Of a stretch of 64,000 bases of DNA, positions 42,175 through 50,497 are shown piece by piece. The DNA lies in contig CAXXNZ010000006.1 in NCBI GenBank assembly GCA_963676075.2, positions 23,176 to 87,175 on the forward strand. The letters run 5' to 3'. The position numbers and the translations under genes were made by a program. Origin of the DNA: JAHJQZ01 sp963676075. GTDB taxonomy: Bacteria > Pseudomonadota > Alphaproteobacteria > Rhizobiales > Devosiaceae. Every line of letters begins with the position of its first letter. The first letter of the stretch is position 1. Under the pieces are notes generated by a model, which did not search any database, was not told the origin of the DNA, and saw only the letters and a program-made list of their open reading frames with translations.

Positions 42175-42903
42175 ATGTCCGATTTTCTCGATATCCCGAC
42201 ACTGATTGCCATCGGTGTGATCATTGTGGTGTTTTTGCGCATGCGTTCGGTTCTTGGGAGCCGCACCGGCAACGAACGTCCGCCGGTTCCGCGCGCCGGT
42301 CCGCGCCGCACCGAAACCGACGCCGAGGCGCCGGGAGGCGAAACCGTCGTTGCGCCGCGTCCGGTGCAGGACGGCACGCAAATGCCGGACGACGACAGGC
42401 GCCTGCGCAAGCTCGAAGCGGAAGCCGAGCAGTATTCCCATGGCAATGAAGAGATTGCCGCAAATCTCAAGGCGATCGGCAATGCCGATCCGGCCTTCAT
42501 GCCGAAAAGCTTCCTCGAAGGTGCCAAGGCGGCTTACGAGATGGTCGTCACGGCCTTCGCCGCCGGTGATCGCAAGACGCTGAAGTCCCTGCTCGACAAG
42601 GAGGTGTTCGAAGGTTTCGAACAGGCTATCTCCGAGCGCGAATCGGCCGGAAACACCGTCGATTTCACCTTTGTCGGTCTGCCCGGCATCGACATTTCCG
42701 ATGTCGATTTCGACAAGAAGACCGCCCAGATCACCATCCGCTACAAGGCCGAGGTGGTCTCGGCCACCCGCGACGCCGCCGGAACGCTCGTCGAAGGCAA
42801 TGGCGATCAGGTTGTGACGATCAAGGACGAATGGACCTTTGCGCGCAACATCAGGTCACGCGATCCGAACTGGAAGCTTGTCGCCACCGAACAGCTCGAC
42901 TGA
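42175..42903 (+). CDS. Tim44-like domain protein
   Basis: 242 aa. One N-terminal membrane segment (IPTLIAIGVIIVVFLRM), a charged proline-rich linker, then a Tim44/MBA1-like domain from about residue 90 (AFMPKSFLEGAKAAYEMVVTAFAAGDRKTLKSLL to the C-terminus, including YKAEVVSATRD). Mitochondrial Tim44 binds Hsp70 at the import pore; the bacterial role is not settled but membrane attachment is likely. It lies 9 bases before the smr gene. Confidence 0.88.
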   Translation: MSDFLDIPTLIAIGVIIVVFLRMRSVLGSRTGNERPPVPRAGPRRTETDAEAPGGETVVAPRPVQDGTQMPDDDRRLRKLEAEAEQYSHGNEEIAANLKAIGNADPAFMPKSFLEGAKAAYEMVVTAFAAGDRKTLKSLLDKEVFEGFEQAISERESAGNTVDFTFVGLPGIDISDVDFDKKTAQITIRYKAEVVSATRDAAGTLVEGNGDQVVTIKDEWTFARNIRSRDPNWKLVATEQLD

Positions 42904-42912
42904 TTTCCGACC

Positions 42913-43503
42913 ATGCGGGGCCCGGGCCGAAAACCGCCACGCATCAAGGACTGGCATTTGTGGACCGAGGTCACGCGCACCGTGAGCCCGCTTCATCCGG
43001 GGCGGCTGACCGACGAAATCGCCGAAATGCCTGAGGTTCCGCCGCCACCTGCGCCGCAAAACAACAAGGCTGCACCCTATCGCACGCCGATGCCGGCGCT
43101 CAATGGCCGCGCCGCGCCGCCATCGGTGCCGCATGCCAAGGCGCTTGGCCAAGACAAAGGCATCGAGCCGCGGCTCGGCCGCAAGCTGCGGCGCGGCCAC
43201 ATTCCGATCGACGGCACTATCGACCTGCACGGGCTGCGCCAGGACGAGGCCCATGCTGCGCTTTGCCGTTTTATTGCGGCGCGGCATGCCCGCGGCGACC
43301 GAACGCTGCTCGTCATCACCGGCATGGGGCTTAAGAAAACCGGCTGGGGACAGATCGAACAGAAAGCCGTTCTGCGCTCGATGCTGCCGATCTGGCTCAG
43401 GGAAAAGACCCTGGCGCCATTCGTTGCCGGCTGGCAGCAGGCTGCCCGCGAACATGGCGGCGAAGGCGCGTTTTATGTGCGGTTGAAACGGAAAGCGCCA
43501 TGA
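42913..43503 (+). CDS. Smr-domain protein
   Basis: 196 aa. A disordered proline-rich N-terminal half is followed by a Smr domain from about residue 97: IDGTIDLHGLRQDEAHAALCRFI (LDLHG motif) and LLVITGMGLKKTGWG (TGxG motif). Smr domains act as endonucleases on RNA or DNA, notably on collided ribosomes. In many Rhizobiales an mltA gene lies between the Tim44-like and smr genes; here they are adjacent. Confidence 0.9.
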   Translation: MRGPGRKPPRIKDWHLWTEVTRTVSPLHPGRLTDEIAEMPEVPPPPAPQNNKAAPYRTPMPALNGRAAPPSVPHAKALGQDKGIEPRLGRKLRRGHIPIDGTIDLHGLRQDEAHAALCRFIAARHARGDRTLLVITGMGLKKTGWGQIEQKAVLRSMLPIWLREKTLAPFVAGWQQAAREHGGEGAFYVRLKRKAP

Positions 43504-43513
43504 GGAGCACGAA

Positions 43514-43882
43514 ATGACACCGCTCGGCGCCAAATTGCGGGCTCTGAGAGCCGAGCGCGGTATCACTCTGAAGGAAATGGCAGCGGGACTGAAAGTGTCG
43601 AGCGCCTATCTGTCGGCCCTCGAACACGGCCACCGCGGCACGCCGACCTGGGACCTAATGCAACGCATCATCGCCTATTTCAACATCATCTGGGATGACG
43701 CCGAAGACCTGATCCGGCTGTCCGAGATCTCCGACCCACGCATTACCATCGATACGTCTGGCATGGCGCCCGAAGCGACGGCGCTGGCCAACCGCCTGGC
43801 GCGTGACATCGGCAAGTTGTCGCCCGAGGACCTGACAAAGCTCGAAGCCGAAATCATCCGCTTTGGAGGCAAGGCCACATGA
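43514..43882 (+). CDS. XRE-family transcriptional regulator
   Basis: 122 aa. LRALRAERGITLKEMAAGLKVSSAYLSALEHGHRGTPTWDLMQRI is a lambda-repressor-like helix-turn-helix in the first half. The second half is short and helical, without a recognised sensor domain. The start follows GAGGAGCACGAA. It lies 10 bases after smr, and its stop overlaps the VOC-family gene start as ATGA, so the three may be cotranscribed. Confidence 0.88.
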   Translation: MTPLGAKLRALRAERGITLKEMAAGLKVSSAYLSALEHGHRGTPTWDLMQRIIAYFNIIWDDAEDLIRLSEISDPRITIDTSGMAPEATALANRLARDIGKLSPEDLTKLEAEIIRFGGKAT

Positions 43883-44268
43883 CCCAGTTGATCTCACTGG
43901 TAACCCTGGTCGTGCCTGACTACGATCAGGCAATCATTTTTTATGTCGGAATGCTCGGGTTCGAGCTTGTCGAGGACAGCGATCTCGGTGGTGGCAAGCG
44001 CTGGGTGCGCGTGGCGCCGAAAGGCGGCGGCACGGCGCTGTTGCTGGCCAAGGCGACGAACCCGGAGCAGCAGGCTGCCATCGGGCGGCAGACCGGCGGA
44101 CGGGTCAGCTTTTTCCTGCAAACGGATGACTTCGCAAACGATCACGCCGGCTATTGTGCAAAAGGTGTGGAATTCGTCGAAGAACCACGCCATGAAGCCT
44201 ATGGAATCGTTGCGGTATTTGTCGATCCATTCGGCAACAAGTGGGATTTGGTAGAACTTCAGGGATAG
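43879..44268 (+). CDS. VOC-family (glyoxalase/bleomycin-resistance) protein
   Basis: 129 aa with a single VOC domain: LVTLVVPDYDQAIIFYVGMLGFELVEDSDLGG opens the first module and GVEFVEEPRHEAYGIVAVFVDPFGNKWDLVE closes the second, with the usual FxDPxGNxW ending. The substrate is not evident. It overlaps the XRE regulator by four bases. Confidence 0.88.
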   Translation: MTQLISLVTLVVPDYDQAIIFYVGMLGFELVEDSDLGGGKRWVRVAPKGGGTALLLAKATNPEQQAAIGRQTGGRVSFFLQTDDFANDHAGYCAKGVEFVEEPRHEAYGIVAVFVDPFGNKWDLVELQG

Positions 44269-44400
44269 ATTTCGCGCTGTCCCCGCATTCCCCGGAATTC
44301 ACAGGACAAAAGACACAGGACTTCCAACCGGCAGCAGAGCAGGCGAGGAGCCGAACCCGAGCGGATCCGGCTCCAAAAACGCGATGGAGCGTCGGTTTTC

Positions 44401-45711
44401 TTACAGCACGAACTTGCTGAGATCGGCATCCCCGGCCAGCGTGCCGACCTTTTCGCGGACGAAATCGCCGTCGATACGGATGGTTTCACCGCCTTTGTCG
44501 GGAGCATCGAAGGAGATGTCCTCGACCAGCCGCTCCATCACCGTTTGCAACCGCCGCGCGCCGATGTTTTCGATGCTCGAATTGACGTGCACCGCGGCGT
44601 CGGCAATGGCCTCGACCGCGTCCGGGGTGAAATCGAGGGTGACGCCCTCGGTTCCCATCAGGGCGACATATTGCTTGATCAGCGAGGCGTCGGTGTCGTT
44701 GAGAATGCGGACGAAATCCTCGCGGGTCAGCGCCCGGAGCTCGACCCGGATTGGCAGACGGCCCTGCAGCTCCGGCAAAAGGTCCGACGGCTTGGCGGTG
44801 TGGAAGGCGCCCGAGGCGATGAACAGGATATGGTCGGTCTTGACCGGCCCGTATTTGGTCGCAACCGTCGTGCCTTCGATCAGCGGCAGGAGGTCGCGTT
44901 GCACGCCTTCGCGGGAAACGTCGCCGCCACCGCGCTGGCTCGAAAGCGCGATCTTGTCGATTTCGTCCAGGAAGACGATGCCGTGGTTCTCGACCAGCGA
45001 CACCGCCTCGGCCTTGATCTGCTCGAGATCAAGCAGCTTGTCGGCCTCTTCGGTGATGAGCTGAGCGTAGGAATCCTTGACGGCCATGCGCTTCTTGACG
45101 CCCTTGCCGCCGGTAAAGGCCTTGCCGAGCATTTCGCTGATATTGATCATGCCGACATTGCCGCCCGGCATGCCGGGGATCTCGAACATGCCCGGCGACT
45201 GCGGCGTCACTTCGATCTCGATTTCCTTGTCGTCGAGTTCATTGTCCCTCAAACGCTTGCGGAAAGAATCGCGGGTTGACGGCGTCGCCGACTGACCGAC
45301 CAGGGCATCGAGCACGCGTTCCTCGGCATTGAGATGGGCCTTGGCCTGCACCTCGCCGCGCCGCCTGTCCTGCAACAGCGAGATGCCGGACTCGATCAGG
45401 TCGCGGATGATCTGCTCGACGTCGCGGCCGACATAGCCGACCTCGGTGAACTTGGTGGCTTCGATCTTGATGAACGGCGCCTGGGCCAGCCGGGCCAGCC
45501 GGCGGGAGATCTCGGTCTTGCCGACGCCGGTCGGCCCGATCATCAGGATGTTCTTCGGCGAAACCTCGCGGCGCATGTCCTCGGGGAGCTGCTGGCGGCG
45601 CCAGCGGTTGCGCAAGGCGATGGCGACAGCGCGCTTGGCGTCGTTCTGGCCGACGATGTAGCGGTCGAGTTCGCTGACGATTTCGCGGGGGGAGAAATTG
45701 TTTTCACTCAT
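44401..45711 (-). CDS. hslU: HslU, ATPase of the HslVU protease
   Basis: 436 aa AAA+ unfoldase. IVSELDRYIVGQNDAKRAVAIALRNRWRR is the N-terminal signature, MIGPTGVGKTEISRRLARL Walker A, GIVFLDEIDKIA Walker B, and FIASGAFHTAKPSDLLPELQGRLPIRVEL sensor 1 and box VII. The C-terminal KFVL tail docks in HslV. The ATG at 45711 follows AGGAAC and overlaps the GNAT gene stop. The I-domain contains the repeated AKGK-like EIEIEVTPQSPGMFEIPGMPGG. Confidence 0.96.
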   Translation of the reverse strand: MSENNFSPREIVSELDRYIVGQNDAKRAVAIALRNRWRRQQLPEDMRREVSPKNILMIGPTGVGKTEISRRLARLAQAPFIKIEATKFTEVGYVGRDVEQIIRDLIESGISLLQDRRRGEVQAKAHLNAEERVLDALVGQSATPSTRDSFRKRLRDNELDDKEIEIEVTPQSPGMFEIPGMPGGNVGMINISEMLGKAFTGGKGVKKRMAVKDSYAQLITEEADKLLDLEQIKAEAVSLVENHGIVFLDEIDKIALSSQRGGGDVSREGVQRDLLPLIEGTTVATKYGPVKTDHILFIASGAFHTAKPSDLLPELQGRLPIRVELRALTREDFVRILNDTDASLIKQYVALMGTEGVTLDFTPDAVEAIADAAVHVNSSIENIGARRLQTVMERLVEDISFDAPDKGGETIRIDGDFVREKVGTLAGDADLSKFVL

Positions 45712-46220
45712 TTGTCTTGTTCCTTGTCGAAAAAGCACACCATCTCGTGCTCGTCGATGTAATTGCCCCCGATTTTGAGACTGCGCGGCGTCGTGCCGGT
45801 GATGCGGAAGCCGGCGCTTTCGTAAAGTTTGATCGCTGGCGCGTTGTAGCTGCCGACGCCAAGATGCACCTGAAGCACGTGTTGGCGCGCATGATCGAGC
45901 ACGGTGCCGATCAGAGCGTGCGACAACCCGCTGCCCCGGGCCTCTGGCGCTACGTAGACGCCGAGCAACCAGCCGCGATGGCTGGCCTTTTTGGCGCTTT
46001 CCTTGAGGAAATTGGCCGAGGCGACGAGCTTGTCTGCGGAAAAGCCACCAAAAAAGGCGCGGTCGCCGGACAGGTCCGTCTTCCAGACCTCCAGGGGCCG
46101 GGCCTCGGCTTCCGCGATCGAATCACCAAAGGCTTTCGGTGCGTCATCGAGCATGAACAGCCGGAAGGCGCGATAGGTCTCCGCGTCCTCCGGGCCGAGC
46201 CGACGGATGGTGAAATCCAT
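45708..46220 (-). CDS. GNAT acetyltransferase between hslV and hslU
   Basis: 170 aa. GWLLGVYVAPEARGSGLSHALIGTVLDHAR contains the GNAT acetyl-CoA motif A (RGSGLS), and LGVGSYNAPAIKLYESAGFRITGT motif B. It overlaps hslU by four bases and starts exactly at the base where hslV ends, so it is embedded in the hslVU operon, an arrangement also found in other Rhizobiales. The acetylated target is unknown. Confidence 0.88.
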   Translation of the reverse strand: MDFTIRRLGPEDAETYRAFRLFMLDDAPKAFGDSIAEAEARPLEVWKTDLSGDRAFFGGFSADKLVASANFLKESAKKASHRGWLLGVYVAPEARGSGLSHALIGTVLDHARQHVLQVHLGVGSYNAPAIKLYESAGFRITGTTPRSLKIGGNYIDEHEMVCFFDKEQDK

Positions 46221-46780
46221 TACTCGGCGTCCAGCGCTTCGAGCGTTACCTGGCCATTGGTGAAAACGCAGATCTTCTCGGCAATCGCCATGGCCTTGCG
46301 GGCAATGTCCTCGGCGCCCTTGTCCGAATCGGCCAGCGCCAATGCGGCGGAAAGCGCGTAATTGCCGCCCGAACCGATGGCGGTGATGCCCTGGTCGGGT
46401 TCGAGCACATCGCCGGTGCCGGTGAGGACCAGCGTGTCCTTTTTGTCGGCGACGATCATCATCGCCTCAAGCCGCCTGAGATAGCGGTCGGTACGCCAGT
46501 CCTTGGCGAGCTCGACGCAGGCGCGCATCAGCTGATCGGGATATTGTTCGAGCTTGGCTTCGAGCCGTTCGAACAGGGTGAAGGCATCCGCTGTCGCGCC
46601 GGCAAATCCGGCGATGACCTTGCCGCCGGCGAGCCGGCGCACCTTTCTGGCGGAATGCTTGATGACGGTATTGCCGAGCGATACCTGTCCATCTCCGGCG
46701 ACGACCACCTTGCCGTCCTTGCGGACCGAGATGATCGTGGTCCCGTGCCAGCCGGGAAATTCTTGTGCCTTGTCGGCCAT
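46220..46780 (-). CDS. hslV: HslV, peptidase of the HslVU protease
   Basis: 186 aa proteasome-beta-like threonine peptidase. GTTIISVRKDGKVVVAGDGQVSLGNTV is the catalytic N-terminal core, and IAGFAGATADAFTLFERLEAKLEQYP a family block. The catalytic Thr follows about 13 residues (MADKAQEFPGWHG), so a propeptide must be removed; no alternative start codon lies directly before it. The ATG at 46780 follows AAAGGACAAGAT. It is divergent from hisB. Confidence 0.95.
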   Translation of the reverse strand: MADKAQEFPGWHGTTIISVRKDGKVVVAGDGQVSLGNTVIKHSARKVRRLAGGKVIAGFAGATADAFTLFERLEAKLEQYPDQLMRACVELAKDWRTDRYLRRLEAMMIVADKKDTLVLTGTGDVLEPDQGITAIGSGGNYALSAALALADSDKGAEDIARKAMAIAEKICVFTNGQVTLEALDAE

Positions 46781-46934
46781 ATCTTGTCCTTTCGGCGCTC
46801 TTGGGGAGATCGGGTGGGAGAGCTATGCCCGATCGAGGGGGAGGAGCCGCGTCATGTCCGCCCCCGGAATGAGCAGCGGACAACTCCTATTTAGGCGCTC
46901 GAACCGTGATTGCAATGAAATCGCTGATTAGGGT

Positions 46935-46962
46935 TTGAAGGGTAGTGTTGTGGCACTATAAA
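46935..46962 (+). promoter_or_regulatory. Sigma-70-like promoter before hisB
   Basis: -35 TTGAAG, a 16-bp spacer, and -10 TATAAA lie 27 bases before the hisB start codon. Confidence 0.5.
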
Positions 46963-46988
46963 CCGCACGACCCAGCAAAGAGGCAGGC

Positions 46989-47576
46989 ATGCGCACCGCC
47001 GAGATCACCCGCAAGACCAACGAAACCGACATATCCGTCAAGGTGAACCTCGACGGGTCCGGCAAGCACGATATCAACACCGGGGTCGGCTTTCTCGATC
47101 ACATGCTCGATCAGCTGTCGCGGCATTCGCTGATCGACATGACGATCGCGGCCAAGGGCGATTTGCACATCGATTTCCACCACACGGCGGAAGACGTCGG
47201 CATTGCGCTTGGCGCCGCGATCAAACAGGCGCTCGGCGACAAGAAGGGCATCACACGCTACGCCAACACCGACCTGCCGATGGACGGCACGCTTTCCCGC
47301 GTCGCGATCGATGTGTCTGGGCGACCGTTCCTTGTGTGGAAGGTGGAGTTCACCGCCGACAAGGTTGGCGAGATGGATACCGAGCTGTTCCGCGAGTGGT
47401 TCCAGGCCTTCGCCATGAATGCCGGCATTACGCTTCATGCCGAATGTGCCTATGGCGACAACAACCACCATATTGCCGAGAGCCTGTTCAAGGCACTGGC
47501 GCGGTCGCTGAAACAGGCGGTTGCCATCGATCCGCGCCTCGGTGACGCTATTCCCTCGACCAAAGGCGTGCTGTAG
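46989..47576 (+). CDS. hisB: Imidazoleglycerol-phosphate dehydratase
   Basis: 195 aa Mn-dependent dehydratase of histidine synthesis. GVGFLDHMLDQLSRHSLIDM and DIDFHHTAEDVGIALG supply metal-binding histidines; LHAECAYGDNNHHIAESLFKALA supplies the second set. It is the monofunctional type, with no HisN phosphatase domain. It opens the hisB-DUF2628-hisH-hisA-hisF-hisE run. Confidence 0.97.
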   Translation: MRTAEITRKTNETDISVKVNLDGSGKHDINTGVGFLDHMLDQLSRHSLIDMTIAAKGDLHIDFHHTAEDVGIALGAAIKQALGDKKGITRYANTDLPMDGTLSRVAIDVSGRPFLVWKVEFTADKVGEMDTELFREWFQAFAMNAGITLHAECAYGDNNHHIAESLFKALARSLKQAVAIDPRLGDAIPSTKGVL

Positions 47577-47662
47577 CGGCAACAGACCGAATCGGTTGCT
47601 GCCGAGCGCAATTCCCTCAACGCGCGAAATGCATTAACAAGGCCCTGAACAGGAGCCGATCC

Positions 47663-48025
47663 ATGCCGCTTTTCGAAGTGATGGTGCCGCAGACCGGTGC
47701 CGACCCGCTCGAATCCGAGTTCGTCCGCGACAGGTTCTCCTTCGGCGCGGCGCTGATGCCGCCGATCTGGGCGCTGATGCATGGGCTTTGGCTCGAAATG
47801 TTCGGCTGGGTCGTCGGCCTGGTGCTGATCATCGTCGCCGGCCTGTTTGTTGGCGGCACGGCTGCGTTCTGGCTCTACGTGTTGTTTGCGCTGTGGTTCG
47901 GCAGCGCCGCCAGCGACCTGCGTGTCGCGGCGCTCGCCCGGTCCGGTTATCTCGACGCTGGTGCGCGGGTAGCGGCTGACGACATGATGGCCGAACACGA
48001 CTTCATTGCGGAGCAGACACCATGA
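47663..48025 (+). CDS. DUF2628 membrane protein
   Basis: 120 aa. DRFSFGAALMPPIWALMHGLWLEM is the DUF2628 signature, followed by two membrane helices (WVVGLVLIIVAGLFVG and FWLYVLFALWFG). The function is unknown. It sits between hisB and hisH, as in many Rhizobiales, and its stop overlaps the hisH start as ATGA. Confidence 0.88.
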   Translation: MPLFEVMVPQTGADPLESEFVRDRFSFGAALMPPIWALMHGLWLEMFGWVVGLVLIIVAGLFVGGTAAFWLYVLFALWFGSAASDLRVAALARSGYLDAGARVAADDMMAEHDFIAEQTP

Positions 48026-48678
48026 CCGAGACGGTCACCATTATCGATTACGGGTCGGGCAATCTCAAATCGGCGGCCAAAGCATTTGAGCGCTCGGCCC
48101 GCGAAACCGGCTCCGGTTCCGAGATCATCGTCACCGACGATCCCGAACGTGTCCACGCGGCAGACCGCATCGTTTTGCCCGGCGTCGGCGCCTTCGCCGA
48201 CTGCCGCGCCGGCCTTCTCGCTGTCACCGGCATGCGCGAGGCGCTGGACGAGCGGGTGATCGGAGCGGGCGTGCCCTTCCTGGGTATCTGCGTCGGCATG
48301 CAGCTGATGGCCAAGCGCGGTCTCGAAAAGGGCGTGCATGAAGGTTTTGGCTGGATCGACGGCGATGTCCGTATCCTCGAGCCCGAGGACAAGAGCTTCA
48401 AGGTGCCGCATATGGGCTGGAACACCCTGACGCTTAACCGTCCGCACGCGCTGTTCGAAGGCATCGAGACCGGGCCGGATGGCTTGCACGCCTATTTCGT
48501 CCATTCGTACCATATGGCACTCAACGATACGTCCGCGCTGATCGCCACCGCCGATTACGGCATGGCGGTGACGGCGGCGGTTGGTCGCGACAACATGATC
48601 GGCACCCAGTTCCACCCTGAAAAAAGCCAGACGCTGGGCCTGGCGTTCATCGCCAATTTCCTGAGGTGGAAACCGTGA
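48022..48678 (+). CDS. hisH: Imidazole glycerol phosphate synthase, glutaminase subunit
   Basis: 218 aa class I glutamine amidotransferase. VPFLGICVGMQLMA holds the nucleophile cysteine, and GTQFHPEKSQTLGL the His-Glu of the triad. VTIIDYGSGNLKSAAKA is the N-terminal signature. It feeds ammonia to HisF. It overlaps DUF2628 and hisA. Confidence 0.97.
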   Translation: MTETVTIIDYGSGNLKSAAKAFERSARETGSGSEIIVTDDPERVHAADRIVLPGVGAFADCRAGLLAVTGMREALDERVIGAGVPFLGICVGMQLMAKRGLEKGVHEGFGWIDGDVRILEPEDKSFKVPHMGWNTLTLNRPHALFEGIETGPDGLHAYFVHSYHMALNDTSALIATADYGMAVTAAVGRDNMIGTQFHPEKSQTLGLAFIANFLRWKP

Positions 48679-49409
48679 TTCTGTTCCCCGCCATCGACCT
48701 CAAGGACGGGCAATGCGTGCGCCTGAAGCTCGGCGACATGGATCAGGTCACTGTGTTCAACGATTCGCCCGCCGCACAGGCAAAGGCTTTCGAGGATCAG
48801 GGCTTTCAATACCTCCACTGTGTCGATCTCAACGGCGCTTTTGCCGGGGAAAGCGTCAACGGCGTGGCGGTTGAGGCGATCCTTGAGGCGGTGAAAATGC
48901 CGGTGCAGCTTGGCGGCGGCATCCGTAACCTGAGCCATATCGAGGCTTGGCTCGACAAAGGGCTGGCGCGCGTTATTCTCGGCACCATCGCGGTGCGCGA
49001 TCCGGCACTGGTCATCGAGGCCTGCAAGCTGTTTCCGGGACAAGTCGCCGTCGGCATCGACGCACGCGGCGGCAAGGTGGCGGTCGAGGGCTGGGCCGAG
49101 ACTTCGGAATTGTCCGCCATCGAGATGGCCAAACGCTTCGAAGGCGCTGGCGTCGCGGCGATCATTTATACCGATATCGACCGGGACGGCGTTCTGACCG
49201 GCATCAACTGGCCGTCGACGCTGGAACTGGCGCAAGCGACCAAAATCCCGGTGATCGCCTCGGGTGGTCTTGCCTCGATGGATGATATCGAGATGATGAC
49301 CCGGCCCGAAATGCAGGTGCTCGAAGGCGCTATTTCCGGACGCGCGCTCTATGACGGGCGGATCGATCCCGCCGAAGCGCTTGAAAAACTCAACGGAATT
49401 CCGGCATGA
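48675..49409 (+). CDS. hisA: ProFAR isomerase HisA
   Basis: 244 aa TIM-barrel isomerase. ILFPAIDLKDGQCVRLKLGDM carries the first catalytic aspartate; IIYTDIDRDGVLTG the second. The GTG at 48675 is chosen because it gives the usual N-terminus MILFPAIDL, overlaps the hisH TGA as GTGA, and follows GAGGTGGA. It converts ProFAR to PRFAR. Confidence 0.96.
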   Translation: MILFPAIDLKDGQCVRLKLGDMDQVTVFNDSPAAQAKAFEDQGFQYLHCVDLNGAFAGESVNGVAVEAILEAVKMPVQLGGGIRNLSHIEAWLDKGLARVILGTIAVRDPALVIEACKLFPGQVAVGIDARGGKVAVEGWAETSELSAIEMAKRFEGAGVAAIIYTDIDRDGVLTGINWPSTLELAQATKIPVIASGGLASMDDIEMMTRPEMQVLEGAISGRALYDGRIDPAEALEKLNGIPA

Positions 49410-50170
49410 CCCTCAAGACCCGCATTATCCCCTGTCTCGACGTCAAGGATGGCCGTGTCGTCAAGGGCGTCAATTTCGTCGATCTGGTTGATGCCGGCGA
49501 CCCGGTCGAGGCAGCGATCGCCTATGACGCCGCCGGTGCCGACGAGTTGACCTTTCTCGACATCACCGCCAGCCACGAAGAACGCGACGTCATTTTCGAC
49601 GTCGTCACCCGTACGGCGGAACAGTGCTTCATGCCGGTGACCGTCGGCGGTGGAATCCGTACCGTCGAGGATATTCGCAAACTGCTGCTCAGCGGCGCCG
49701 ACAAGGTGTCGATCAATACTGCAGCGGTGAAGGATCCCGATTTCGTCGCCCGCGCCGCCGACAAGTTCGGCAACCAGTGCATCGTCGTCTCGGTCGATGC
49801 CAAACGGGTTGGCGATCACTGGGAGATTTTCACCCATGGCGGCCGCACCCCGACGGGCATCGACGCGATCGAATTCGCCTGTCGCTCGGTCGAGCGCGGT
49901 GCCGGTGAGTTGCTGGTCACCTCGATGGACCGCGACGGCACCAAGATCGGTTTCGATCTCGAAGTGACCCGCACCATTGCCGATGCCGTGCCGGTGCCCG
50001 TCATCGCATCGGGTGGCGTGGGCAATCTGCAGCATCTGGTCGACGGCGTTATCGAAGGTCATGCCAATGCCGTGCTCGCCGCCTCGATCTTCCATTTCGG
50101 CACCTATACGATTGCCGAGGCCAAGGCCTATATGGCCAAGGCCGGCATCGCCATGCGCAGCGACGGCTGA
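49406..50170 (+). CDS. hisF: Imidazole glycerol phosphate synthase, cyclase subunit
   Basis: 254 aa TIM barrel. RIIPCLDVKDGRVVKGVNFVDL carries the catalytic Asp11, and LVTSMDRDGTKIGFD the Asp130 region. VFARGAGELL-type positions are kept as VERGAGELLVT. It forms PRFAR to IGP plus AICAR with HisH. Coupled to hisA by a four-base overlap. Confidence 0.97.
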   Translation: MTLKTRIIPCLDVKDGRVVKGVNFVDLVDAGDPVEAAIAYDAAGADELTFLDITASHEERDVIFDVVTRTAEQCFMPVTVGGGIRTVEDIRKLLLSGADKVSINTAAVKDPDFVARAADKFGNQCIVVSVDAKRVGDHWEIFTHGGRTPTGIDAIEFACRSVERGAGELLVTSMDRDGTKIGFDLEVTRTIADAVPVPVIASGGVGNLQHLVDGVIEGHANAVLAASIFHFGTYTIAEAKAYMAKAGIAMRSDG

Positions 50171-50179
50171 GGGATCGTC

Positions 50180-50494
50180 ATGACACTCGAAGAACTCGAA
50201 ACCCGATTGTTGTCGCGAGCCAATGGCAGTCCCGATGAAAGCTATACGGCCAAGCTCGTTGCCGCCGGCCCGTCACGCAGCGCCAAGAAGCTCGGTGAAG
50301 AAGCCGTCGAAGCCGTTATCGCCGCCGTGACCGGCGACAGGCCGGAACTGGTCAAGGAAAGCGCCGATGTGCTTTATCACCTCATCGTTGTGCTGATCGC
50401 CGCTGGCGTGCCGCTTAGCGACGTCATGACCGAACTCGATCGACGTACGGCCCAGTCGGGCCTTCAGGAAAAGGCGTCACGACCGAAGGAGTAG
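50180..50494 (+). CDS. hisE: Phosphoribosyl-ATP pyrophosphohydrolase
   Basis: 104 aa all-alpha NTP pyrophosphatase. SPDESYTAKLVAAGPSRSAKKLGEEAVEAVIAAVTG contains the KLGEEAVE metal-binding helix, and KESADVLYHLIVVLIAAGV the second. It acts alone, unfused to HisI. Nine bases after hisF, three bases before coaA. Confidence 0.96.
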   Translation: MTLEELETRLLSRANGSPDESYTAKLVAAGPSRSAKKLGEEAVEAVIAAVTGDRPELVKESADVLYHLIVVLIAAGVPLSDVMTELDRRTAQSGLQEKASRPKE

Positions 50495-50497
50495 GGT

